A program made the translations under genes and the position numbers. Positions 1-12,911 of a stretch of DNA of 64,000 nucleotides are shown here, piece by piece. Within the stretch, counting starts at the first letter, position 1. The number at the start of each line of letters is the position of its first letter. The DNA is from Whitmania pigra. Taxonomy: Eukaryota; Annelida; Clitellata; Hirudinida; Haemopidae. Location: NCBI GenBank assembly GCA_021613335.1, contig JAJTWR010000044.1, positions 1,924,001-1,988,000 on the forward strand, given 5' to 3'. A model generated the notes under the pieces. That model saw only the letters and a program-made list of their open reading frames with translations. It was not told the DNA's origin and searched no databases.

Positions 1-33
1 TGTAAATTATTTATAATTATTAATTATTATCAG

Positions 34-1097
34 AATGTCCTGAACCGAAACTCTCCCGAATCAAACGAGGGAATTGAAATGATGAAATATCAACTGAAGA
101 AATCAGAAACAAGCAACAAGCTGCTCAGGACTGCCAATGAAAAGCTAATTGATTTTGCCATGGTAATGCGATGACATAATCACTTCTATTAAAACTCTAA
201 AGTGTTTATTTCTTCTTTTGTTTTCATCAAATGATTGTTTACGGAGGACCTTCTTAAATATTTACAATATTTTCAGTATGAATTCATTCTGCTGAATGAA
301 CTCATAGACTTTTTGTATTTCTGTTTTTGTGCCTGTCGTTGTCGTTGTTGTTGATACTCTGGTAATTAAAACTTGATAATTTATTCAATTGTTTTTATTA
401 TGTCCCTCCTTTTTAGTAATAAATAGTATTACATCATTATTTCATGGATTTCATCATTGTATTTTTATTTAAATTGGGCAATTTATGCTGAGGATGTTTC
501 TCATTCTTAGCATTTATTTTATATTTGGGAAATGATTCAATGTTTTGAGAGCATTTTACTTCCCTAGTAATTTGCATTATTGTATGTATTAAATATAGGC
601 TATATTGCGTGTAATTATTAAATATAAGCAGTATTATATATGTAATTATTAATTATAAATATGTAATGTAAAATATAAATATTAAATATAACCAGCATAA
701 ATGTGGGATGTGAAGGAATTGAATTATTTAAATTATCTTATTTTCAGTTTGTGTTGGATTCGTTGAAAAAAAGAAAAGAGCAAATAAATATTCATGAGAC
801 CCTCAAGAAGTCCTTATCTTCTCCCATTTACCTGGATTTCTCATCGAGCGACAAAATTATCTTGTTGGAAGCCGACCAGACGATCAAGGCCGTCAAAACT
901 CTTCTTGACATTGAAGGTTACCATTTAGCCTGAAGTTGTTTAATGAAATAAATTAATATCTGCTCGTCAATCATTGGTTCTACAAACAATTAAAAAGTAT
1001 TTTTGAAAAACGTTTCAAGATTTGTTTCAACTATTTGTTTGCAGGTCATCCTCCCGATGACATACCAACCAAACTAAACACCTCAAAGAAATTTTAG
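34..1097 (+). CDS. 3' end of an unrecognised coiled-coil protein gene
   Basis: These are the last exons of a gene that starts before the window. One exon at 34-162 follows a TTATCAG acceptor and ends at GTAATG. It encodes a charged helical stretch containing MMKYQLKKSE and LLRTANEKLIDFAM. The next exon begins at 748 after TTTTCAG and encodes FVLDSLKKRKEQINIHETLK and onward. It can end in two ways. Reading through gives a stop at 931-933 (ending EGYHLA). Splicing at 916/917 (GAAG|GTTACC) to 1045 (TTTGCAG|GTCATCC) gives the tail GHPPDDIPTKLNTSKKF with a stop at 1095-1097; phase 1 matches on both sides and I prefer it. The composition (K, E, L, Q) suggests a coiled coil. I do not recognise the family. 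Confidence 0.6.
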
Positions 1098-2046
1098 GCG
1101 AAATCTGCAGCCTTTTAACTGCTTTAACGTTTTAGATGTTTAATTTAGTTTGGATCTGAATGTCTTCTAAACTTTATGTGTAATTTTTGTTAATTTATTT
1201 CTTAGGTTTATGAGGTTTTATTTAGTTTTATGTATTTTTAAGTATCAATGTTTTTAAAGAAATCATTTTAGATAAATCAAGTTCAAGGGATTTCTGATTG
1301 ATTACATTATTTTAACCTTCTTATGGCTTGTTCCAAGTGTTTTGTTGGGTTTTCCGTGCGTTGATTAATTTATTTCCAGAAGTTCTGCATAATTTTGATA
1401 GCAAAGGTTTTTAAGTTGCTAAATCCAATGCGCCAAACCGCGGAAATCATCTGGATGAATGATTTATGAAGTGTAGATGCTAGTCAGGCTAGTGTCGAAG
1501 TGTCAAAGCAGCAGGATGTCAATGAACATTCCTGACCAACTTTTAAGGGAATATCAGAATATCATACTTTCGATTAGTCGTAACTTCTTAATTTATTTAC
1601 GTTTTGTATTAAATTATTTTTTTAACTTCGATGAGCGAGTTTTGTTTGAAATTATTTTAAAATGAAACGGCAAAAGATTGAGATTTTATTGAGAACTACA
1701 GAATGACATTTACAAATAAAAGTATCTGCCTCGTGGCTAAATTATTATTTTCTCCGAATAGTCATATATATCAGTCATGTGTATCAGACATCGCAAAATA
1801 TTAACACTACAAGTTACATGTTCAGATTAGTTATTTATCTACATTTGAATGAATTAACATAACCGTGCATATTCATTAACGCAGGGGCCAAACAATGGAC
1901 TTCAAAGGTTTTGAACTAGCCAGTCATAGCTCGACCTTTCACCTTTGAATTAATCATGTGACTGTCACGATGGACGTTTTACAAACACGCAATGAGATGT
2001 TGTTGTGACCGATTCGTAGAAGTTTCGTATGTTTGTCAATAGTTAG
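1098..2046. other. intergenic, no gene seen
   Basis: This AT-rich stretch lies between the coiled-coil gene and the bZIP gene. A short open frame at 1477-1665 has no recognisable domain or codon signal. The bZIP promoter presumably lies in the last few hundred bases, but I see no clear TATA box. Confidence 0.5.
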
Positions 2047-2843
2047 ATGTCGTCAACAAAAGATCATCTGCATGTTTTTGAAGGGAGTGAGTACTCTGAA
2101 AATAAGGTTAAACTGGAATCTAATTTTTCGATGAGCCACGTGCCCTCCTTTGTTTCGCTGGTTCAACCGTTGTCCGGTAAGTAAACAATGTCATTCCATG
2201 TTACTCAAACTTGTCTCAATATTGTTACTAATATTTCTATAAAATACGGATTTATCAGCGAATTCGATTTAAAAAAAAGAACGTGCTTCTATTAATCTAT
2301 TTTCCACGTAATCGTTTGTGTAATTGGATAAGACGGAATTTAATGAAAAGATAATCCTCTTTTTTCTCACGAAGGCAATATTGTGCAATTTTGACATTTC
2401 ATCGTTTTAAAGGCGAAAAATTCTTAAAGGATCCAAACCTTCATCTCGCACACGCCGTACAATGTTCTCCTAAGTCCAGTCAGCCTTTACACCTTCACCG
2501 ACCCTCAGCCATTCCCGAAATGTCTTCCTCTCCAAGACCTTCGAGCTCCCGGCGCTACGGACCGTCTGATCCTGACAAACAAAACGATCCTCTTTACCTG
2601 GAAAGGAGACGAAAGAACAACGAGGCAGCCAGGAAGTCGAGAGAAGCCAAAAAACAGCGGGTTGTTGACAACGTGAAACTCATTACGGAGCTTGAAACCG
2701 AGAACAGAACCCTCAGATCCATGATTGCAGTGGAAAACGAACACATAAGGATTCTGGAGCAAAGTGTTCGTTCGGTGGTGGGAATGAAACAGGGCCAAGG
2801 AACACAAAGTTCTGATCAAAAAACTGGAGATACTAACTCTTGA
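2047..2843 (+). CDS. bZIP transcription factor (PAR/NFIL3/CES-2-like), two exons
   Basis: This is a basic leucine-zipper DNA-binding protein, expected to act in the nucleus as a dimer. Exon 1 is 2047-2176 and starts at an ATG directly after an in-frame TAG. It ends TCCG|GTAAGT. Exon 2 starts at 2413 after TTTTAAAG and runs to the TGA at 2841-2843. Phase 1 matches, giving 186 residues. The basic region reads RRRKNNEAARKSREAKKQ, with the N-x-A-A-x-x-S-R signature, and is followed by a heptad zipper with L/V/M positions (VKLITELETE..LRSMI). The 'DPLYLERRRKNNEAA' entry resembles PAR, NFIL3 and CES-2 proteins more than AP-1 or CREB. The N-terminal half is serine/proline-rich and unassigned. A possible polyadenylation signal (AATAAA) lies near 3081. 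The subfamily is an inference. Confidence 0.82.
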
Positions 2844-4010
2844 CCGGACTCTCGATAATCTTATCGTTAGCAGCTCCATAAATGTTATTAATGTCCACAA
2901 CATCGTTAAATTTCATTTTTAGGCAAATTCTTTATGTTGCAATCTGCAAAATCCTTTTTAAACAATTAGACTTGTTTTTAAGATGGCAACAATATGATTA
3001 GAAGACTGCTTATTTATAAATTTATGATTCAATACTTTTGTTAGCGGGACTAAATAAGAGCCACCATAAAGTTTGGATCAATAAATATAAATATCGTCCT
3101 CTTAAAATCTTCATTACAAATATCACTTCATATTTGGAAAGCTCTTCGAAGTTTTAAACGTTTTAACTCCATTTTCAATCATTTCTATTTAACACCATCT
3201 ACAAGCAGTTAGTGGAGCGTTTACAAAAGAATATTTTACAATAGATAAATATATTACAGTAAATTAAGATAAACCTAAATATGGATGTCATAAAGTAAGG
3301 AGAGTTATTAAATACCTCAGTATTCTTAGCCACTATAAATAATTACGTTATAATTTATGATCAAATGTACACTTATCATTTATATGAACCCACCTTATTT
3401 TCCATTGGCATTTTAAACAAAAAATGTATAAACGAAATCACGTTTGAAAAAATAATCTTTTGGTGCTTGTATTGGTGAGATAGTTAAAATAATTCAACGA
3501 ATGGTTAATTTAGTGAAAAACAGAATTATTAAGCTGCAATTGAAATGCTACAAAGCATCTGAAATGATGAATTAATGCACAAGACATTCACTTGAATGAA
3601 GACGATCGAAACCTGGTGAAGAGCTCCGTATTTAATATTCTCACATTCAGAACCCTCACCTCCAATCTTCCTACTTCCGTGGACCCAATAATTTTTCAAA
3701 TAAAATCTGATAAAGGACACTTTTATTTCTCGGAGGCAGTAAAACAGCTTTGATCCGATCCTATTTTTGGAGCAAAGACACCACACAAATCATCGTTCAC
3801 CTTCCACTTTCTGTTCGTGGAAAGAGTCCCATTGTGTTGACATCTTACTTTTCAATTGTGTTTTGAGAAAATGTTTTTATCGAGTATAATATATAAATTT
3901 GAACTACTTATCTCATTAGCTCTTTCCCGTCGATACAACTTAGCTATCGAACGCTTACGGTTATAAAGCTTGGCTAATAAAGCTAAACTCGGTGTTTGAG
4001 CTTCAATCGA
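2844..4010. other. intergenic, no gene seen
   Basis: This is AT-rich sequence downstream of the bZIP gene. Open frames here are short and show no family resemblance. Confidence 0.5.
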
Positions 4011-4056
4011 TGACGTCATCCTGTTTTCATACAACTTCATCGAAATGATGACGTCA
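4011..4056. promoter_or_regulatory. pair of perfect CRE palindromes
   Basis: TGACGTCA occurs at 4011-4018 and again at 4049-4056, 38 bases apart start to start. The full palindrome is the binding site of CREB/ATF-type bZIP proteins. No gene start is visible close by, so this may be an enhancer or chance. It sits 1.2 kb past the bZIP gene. Confidence 0.4.
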
Positions 4057-6449
4057 TTAATGGACTTGGATTTCTGACGTTTAAGTTAAAATCGTGTTCG
4101 TTTATTTAACTGGAATCTAATCTTTGATTGACATCCTAATTTAATTAAAAAAAATAATTTTGTAAAATGGCTTTAAAATGAATTTCTGGAATTTTTCTAA
4201 CGAGAGATAAATTTACTCAGGAAAATTTAAATCCATGCCTCGTGTTAGAACGGAGCTTCTAAGGAGAAATGCGTGGCACATAAAAAATACAATTTGTTCG
4301 GGCGCTGCACTGTCCCAGCAGCGCGGAGCTGTCTCCGTGTATTTCTTGCAGATGTGAATATCATGGGTTGTCTTTCACACGTTTCATTAACTGCTCACGG
4401 AATCTCGCATCGACACTCATCCGTCCGATGACCTGAAGTCAACGAATCAGGGGCACAACAAACTCCTCGAGAATGGAAGAGTTCCATTTAGAATTCTGCT
4501 GACAGGAAACACGACAGAAGGACATTACATGCATTTCACTCAGGAATTAAAACAGCTTTCTAATTCAAATCAGGTTAGTCAGTTGCTCTAGAAATCGTCA
4601 AATTATTGCTATTTTATTTATTTATTTATTTTTTTAACTCGCGCTCATTTATCCGCCGGTTGAATTTTCGTCTGCTGTTATCTCTCGAGATTTAAGAAGT
4701 AAATCGAGTGTGGATATGAGAACATGATGATCGTTCAATGTCCAGCCAAAGAGCCGGCAGAATAATTTATCCGCGAAGCAGCAACTATTAAAAAGTGTCC
4801 GATCAATAGAAATAGTCAAAAGTCTTTTCTCTTGTCTCTTTCTTGCTGACAGCATCAGGCCACAAAATGTTGGGTCCTCGTTTAAAACTCTTGCTTTCAA
4901 TTGGTGAGAAACATCTGGTCACATTGGTAAAGCGATGTTCAATTGAGCGGCAATTGAGTACGAGTGAAGAGAGTATCAGAGATCCAAATAGGCTCACAAA
5001 AGCCGATCCAATAAAATCGATTTTTCTTTGATGGATTGGGCTCCACCAACGAAGCAGGGTGCTGCCTACTTTCCAATATATTTTTACAAAATGCCCGCAC
5101 AAATCTATTCATCTAAGCCGCTCTGCCATCGTCTGAGACTCCGTCACAAAAATACATAAAAACACACTTTCTATTTTCCTTACACAAAAAAAAAACACAA
5201 TGTTGATATTATGGATTGATTTCATGCATTGTTTATTAAATATATTCAGATGATACCCGCTTCCAAAGATTAATCACATTCTGGAGCCTAAATTCTCACT
5301 GTTACGAAACGTAGTTTTTGGACTTTTTGATCGAGCAGAAAATGGAGGATGATTTGAACTTCTTAATTTATTTACAAATCAAGGATATTTTAAAATTATA
5401 AAAACATGACACGAAACAGTCATGATATAAGCAATTAATTAGATTTGAGTTCAATTAAATAAAACATTCTTGCCCGATGATGATCTTTAGATATTGATCT
5501 ACAGAGGTCACATTGCTCGTGATATTGTTTTATAGCTCCTATCTTGATTATGGTGATGATGTTAGTGATGATTACGATGCAAAGTCAGCATAGCATTTCG
5601 CAAAATAATAGTTTTGGAATTGAGAAGTGAAGATTAATTTTAATGTTTTGATTACGTGATTAATTGTAATAACCAGGTAATTGTAATTTATATTTGTAAT
5701 TGGAAGCAAGCAGTGAAATTTATCAACGATACGTATGTGTCAGTTCCTGCATCATGAAAGATACAGTTACTATATCTTCCGAATTGCAATATCTTGATAA
5801 AACGTAAACACTTAATCACTGTCATCATCATCATCATCGTCATCATCGTAGTCGTCAATTTCAAAACGTCATAAAATTATTGATCTCTGCAATGACAACA
5901 CAAAGTCCAAACGTACTTCCGACCCCGTAACTGCTCATTCCTCGTAACGTCTTTCCATTGAAACCGAATTCAATTTAGAAGCATCACCATAGCAACGGTT
6001 GTTTATTTAGCAGCAGGTTCTTGGAGTTGGTGGTCCTGTCTCCCGCCATTTTGTGTGATCGTCCATCAAGAATAATCGACATGAAAGGTCGAGCGCAAGA
6101 ATATGAAAGCCATGAATGTTGATAAGATGCTCATGAATATTAATTAGCAGGGATTGTCTACCATAAAACATAATAAACAATCTGCAAGGGAGGATAACCA
6201 GAGACATAGCATGTCGAATAATAGTATTAATTATAATAACAATAATAATAACAACTATAAATAGCTCTTTCTCATGTACTTTAATATAATATAATATAAA
6301 AGATTAAAATCTGTTGCACAACTAAGTTGATTTTGCTAATCCTGGTTTAACATTGTTCACGATTATTAATAACATAAAATTAAAAACAATCAATGAATAA
6401 AATATTATTAACAAAAAATAACATTAATAGAACTTAATAACATTAATAT
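4057..6449. other. intergenic, no gene seen
   Basis: I see no exon-like segment on either strand. The stretch contains scattered CAT/CGT triplet runs (5820-5850) and AT-rich low-complexity DNA with frequent ATTA and AATAAT near 6230-6500. Confidence 0.5.
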
Positions 6450-6530
6450 TAGACCATGTCATATTATAATATTAATTACATTATTATTAAATATAATTAT
6501 AGTATTAATATATATAATTATTATAATATT

Positions 6531-7036
6531 AAACCATGCCATATTATAATATTAAACCAAGTCATATTATAATATTAAACCATGTCATATTGTAATATTA
6601 AACCATGTCATATTGTAATATTAAACCATGTCATATTATAATATTAAACCATGTCATATTATAATATTAAACCATGTCATATTGTAATATTAAACCATGT
6701 CCTATTATAATATTAAACCATGTCATATTGTAATATTAAACCATGTCATATTATAATATTAAACCATGTCGTATTGTAATATTAAACCATGTCATATTGT
6801 AATATTAAACCATGTCATATTAAAATATTAAACCAAGTCATATTATAATATTAAACCATGTCGTATTGTAATATTAAACCATGTCATATTGTAATATTAA
6901 ACCATGTCATATTAAAATATTAAACCAAGTCATATTATAATATTAAACCATGTCATATTGTAATATTAAACCATGTCATATTATAATATTCAACCAAGTC
7001 ATATTATAATATTAAATCATGTCATATTGTAATATT
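6531..7036. repeat. 23-bp tandem satellite, 22 copies, with 92-bp higher-order unit
   Basis: The unit AAACCATGTCATATTGTAAT+ATT recurs with an exact 23-base period from 6531 to the copy starting at 7014, which makes 22 copies. Variants differ at fixed positions (CATG/CAAG, TCAT/TCGT, TTGT/TTAT/TTAA). Four consecutive variants at 6761-6852 repeat exactly at 6853-6944, a 92-bp higher-order unit. Many units contain the palindrome ATATTATAATAT. A degraded copy lies at about 6450. Confidence 0.95.
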
Positions 7037-7099
7037 CAGCTACTTACTGGTTTTTAACAATGCCTCAACATCATTACGTTTTAGGAGATGAAAATGCTT

Positions 7100-7225
7100 T
7101 TGGTCGCTGTTAAAATTGGTGACGACGATGATGACGATGATGAGGTCATGGTGGTGATGATGATGACGATGCTGGTGGTGGTGGTGATGATTATTATGAT
7201 GTTGGCAGTGATGATGACGATGTAG
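7100..7225. repeat. GAT/GGT trinucleotide low-complexity tract
   Basis: An imperfect GAT, GAC and GGT triplet run. The histidine-rich open frame on the minus strand here is a by-product of the repeat. Confidence 0.85.
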
Positions 7226-7628
7226 CACATCCGGGTTTTTAGATAAAATTAACTTTACGAATGAAGGGATGCAGCGTTGTCTAAATTACTCAACATTATT
7301 CCATTTTGAATATAAATTCATCTCGTTGTGAACTTAAGTCGAATTCATGCAGTATAAATAATTGTAAATACAAACAACATTTATTAAAAGCAATTCTTAA
7401 AACATTAATACAAACAATATTTAATAAAAATAATATTTAAAAAAAAACACATTTTAATCAAAACAGTATTTCAACAAAGAATTTAAAACTCGAGTGTGGA
7501 AAAATTAAATAAATTAATGAGAAATTTCTCTCAAGTTTTGTGGAAACAACGGGAGACTGAGATGTTTATTTCGTTTTATTTATTATCAACCAAATAATAA
7601 TGCAACAATAAGTCTTATTATTACACTA

Positions 7629-7915
<287 letters not shown>

Positions 7916-9075
7916 GACAATAATGTTGGTAATTCGGTTACTATTGCCGTTGTTCCTATTGCTGCTGTTGCTGTTTTGATTGTTTTGGTTGTTGTTGTTG
8001 TTGTTCTTGATGTTATGATGTTGTTGTTGTTGTTGTTGTTGTCATGAGGAATTCCACATTCTTGCTACTTAAAGCATTAAAATTTTATTATTATAAATTA
8101 TTATATATTAATACAGTAATATTAAATTAATTTAATTCACATGCACACCTGCTCAGCACAAATAAACAAAATTCGTCCGCATTAACTTTTCTGCCTTGTT
8201 CATCATCATCGACGTCATCGTCATCATCATCATCTTCATCACCATCATCATTTAAAATGGAGATGAGTATAAGAGAGAGAGGAATAGTCGTAGAACTCCC
8301 CAGCAATGAATTATGCATCTTCCCCCAATGCACACTCAGGTGCCGTTTCCCGTAAAATTGCAGAAAAACGTTTTAAAAGCAAAAAATGGCAGAAAGTCTT
8401 CTTGAAGCACTTGGAGAATGAAATTGAGTTTTTCCAACTCCTGATGGATTTTGGAAGGAATGAACATCAATCAAGTCAGCAATAATTTCAAAGCACTCCA
8501 TCAAGTTTTACGTTCAACATCTGCAAACATTTCTATCAATTTTCCATCAACTCGGCCACTCACAGGTCTCCATTCCAGTTGTTCTCGATGACCTCTGTAA
8601 CGTCATCATCATCACTTTTTTTTATGTGAGGCAGTTAAACGGGTTGCATTGAGCAAATGTAATTTCAAAAGATTACATTTTATATTTAATTCTTGAACAT
8701 TGTAATTTTTTTTAATTTATCGACGCTTATTAAAATTGTTATTATTATTGTTAGTGGAGTTTAAAAATAATTTCCTTAAAAAAAGTTGAAATGCGCCTGA
8801 AAAGTGGAAAGAGAAGAGACGCGAGTGGTTGAAGGTTAAATTCGTGGCCATCCAATCGGAGGAAAACATTTGGATTTCCTTCGAACACGAACCTCAATTG
8901 GTATTCTGCAGACGGAAAAGCGATGTTTTTTTTATATAGAAATATTTGTTGTTTTTTTTAAATATTTTTAAAATTTATTAAAAACAGAATTTGAATGACT
9001 TTTCAAAATTTATCGGTTTTGAAAATTAAACTGGTTCTCTATTTGAAATTTCTTAATTCTTACATTTGCTGGTTT
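7916..9075. other. intergenic with short GTT and CAT repeats, no gene seen
   Basis: The stretch holds a GTT-rich tract at about 7975-8043, CATCAT runs near 8200-8250 and otherwise unremarkable AT-rich sequence. Confidence 0.5.
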
Positions 9076-9078
9076 TTA

Positions 9079-10595
<1,517 letters not shown>

Positions 10596-10790
10596 CAGTC
10601 CTACCCCGCTTAACGAACACCGTCAAGAAAGCGCATCGCATAACGAACTCGTTTCACACGACGAATACCTCCCCTGCCCTCTGATGTTAAATACCTTGTT
10701 TCCCCGAAAATAAGAGCGTCTCATATTAAATTTTGATCCAAAAGAGGCGCTAGGGCTTATTTTCGGGAGTGTCTTATAATTTCTTTAAAC
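10596..10790. mobile_element. Tigger-like terminus plus a 'CCCCGAAAATAAG' MITE fragment
   Basis: After a TA dinucleotide, CAGTCCTACCCCGCTTAACG at 10596 has the CAGT start and form of a pogo/Tigger terminal inverted repeat. From about 10695, TTTCCCCGAAAATAAGAGCG and its partner GGCTTATTTTCGGG resemble a widespread short DNA-transposon remnant. No transposase remains. The family names rest on memory of terminal motifs. Confidence 0.4.
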
Positions 10791-12624
10791 CATTTTCATA
10801 CAATTTAACATTCTAATTCAACAATTTAACATAGAAATCCATTGGAAACTGTCATTGCATTCCTTGTGGTGCGCACTCAATTTCGAGAACGGAATCAAAC
10901 GTTAGGAACGTAGATCAAATATTTGTTTCATTGGAGAGGCGAATATTCTTCGAGATGGAATAACATTTAATTTTTTAAGAATAAATCAATCATTTAATCA
11001 TCTTTTATTGACTTTTTCTTCCGTCGAAATATTTAATTCAGACAAAAATATCAAAAATAATTTTTCTTTTGTTCCATGAAAGCAGTGATATTAAATGAAG
11101 GTTTAAGTGAATTTGATGATAAATGACTTTTTGAAATTGAAAAAAAAGTAAGATGCTTTTCTTCTTATCAACGTTGATGATGCATTCATAAAGTCAGCAT
11201 TTATTCTCCTCAGCCTTCGTTTGAAACCTCGGCATGTTTTTAATTCAAATTCTCCAACATGAAGCCGATATTGTGGCTGGAAAAACTCTTTGAAATTCAA
11301 ATGCGAGTCTTCCTGGGATCTTCATGCATCACACTCAATCACGAGAGGAATTTTTAAATTTCAAGTCCGCCATCACGTTTTTTTTAACTTACAAAACCGT
11401 ACTGAAATCAGTTTCGTAAAAAAATCAAAACACTGACATTCGGGCAACCAGGGAAATGATGAAAGTGGCATTTGTTCATCCTCCTCTCCGATAATAAGTT
11501 TTGTATTCTCTTCATCGTAACGGAAATTAAGAAAATATAAGAAACCAAAACCGAAAGCCATTCGAAAGAATTAACTTCTGATTTGTGAAAGAAAGTGAAA
11601 ATCGAAACCCAGCAAAATTAGAAACAGGCTTCCAGCATAAAAAAATACGCTTTGTTACCATTTGGCTCATTTTGAATAAATTCGTTAAAAAATGAGTTCA
11701 AGCATATATCCAAAAGCACGCACTTTTAGGGCGAAAAGGGCTCATTTATTAGTAATGACTTTGGCGTGACGCCAACATTTCGACAGATTTAAAAGCAACA
11801 TTTTTGCCGAAGAAGAAAAAACCGAAAACACTCTGTTGGAGTGCAAATGATGCTAGGATTGAAAACGTAAATCATTTCATTCACGAGAAGCAGGACTTTT
11901 TGATTGAATGTGGTTCTCAGCCCAATGAAAGGATTTTATTTTATTCCTTCAAGTCGAGTAAAATGCCACACGGATAATGAATGTATACTTTTTGATATAT
12001 TGAGGTTATTATCACATATTCCTTTGATGTAGTATTGAGTTTACACGCTCGTGGCTAATCTTAAGCTTTTTTGTTCTTAACTGGCATCATCTTCAAACTC
12101 TGATTAATGTATTAAATGTGATCAAATTTCTAACAGCATTTTGTCGAATTATGCAACTATTCTGTTGAATTATTTTTATTCCAAAATTAATTTATTTCTA
12201 ATTTTACATTACGAAAATAGTTACGAATAGTTTTACTGATTAAAATTATTATTTATTTTAATATTGCCTACGTCGTTTAAAACCTTACAAAAATCAACAT
12301 TTAATTAGATTTCTATGAATATTCGTAGCAATAATAATTAGGCATCAAAATGTTCACTTGAATTTGTTATTTAAAAACCCGTAAATTAAATCAATTTTAA
12401 CGAAAGCGCAGAACTCAACAGCAGAATTGTAAATTGAAATTGCATTTTCATTTTTCCTTTTGAAAAAAATGTCCGAAATTACTGCTGGACCCGCAAATAA
12501 AAGGGTCGGCCATAAATTCGAAGACCATTATCTCGGATTACCGACAAATACACATTGCTTCCTTCGCACGTCTTTGAAAATCTTGACCATGCTTGTGAAA
12601 TTTGTGATCGAATAAGCTTCCATG
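10791..12624. other. intergenic upstream of the potassium channel gene
   Basis: No exon-like segment is evident. Short open frames (11103-11300, 11373-11561, minus strand) carry no recognisable domain. Confidence 0.45.
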
Positions 12625-12632
12625 TGACGTCA
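12625..12632. promoter_or_regulatory. CRE palindrome upstream of the Shaker-type channel
   Basis: A perfect TGACGTCA lies 280 bases upstream of the channel start codon. CREB/ATF binding is known for this motif; its use here is inference. Confidence 0.4.
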
Positions 12633-12911
12633 CTGAGGTGTCCGCTTATCGGTCGCAGATGTTGACGGCTAAAGATCCTAACAGAACTTTGATTTTTGAT
12701 GTTTTTGTTTTTATATTTTGCTTACAAACATTAACCTTGCTAATTACAAAAATATAACCAAAAAATCTTCCTCGACTTCCCACGAAAATTAACAAATACC
12801 TTTAATTATTCGTCCACACGACTACTACAACTGCCACATAATTATTATTCATAATTATTATTTGATGCTTAACCTAGCTAACTCCTGAAATGCATTTCAG
12901 GATTTCAAGTC

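Noticed and set aside
6531..7036. Regularly spaced palindromic repeats suggesting a CRISPR array
   Set aside because: The units abut head to tail without unique spacers, the period is 23 bases, and the host is an animal. It is a satellite.
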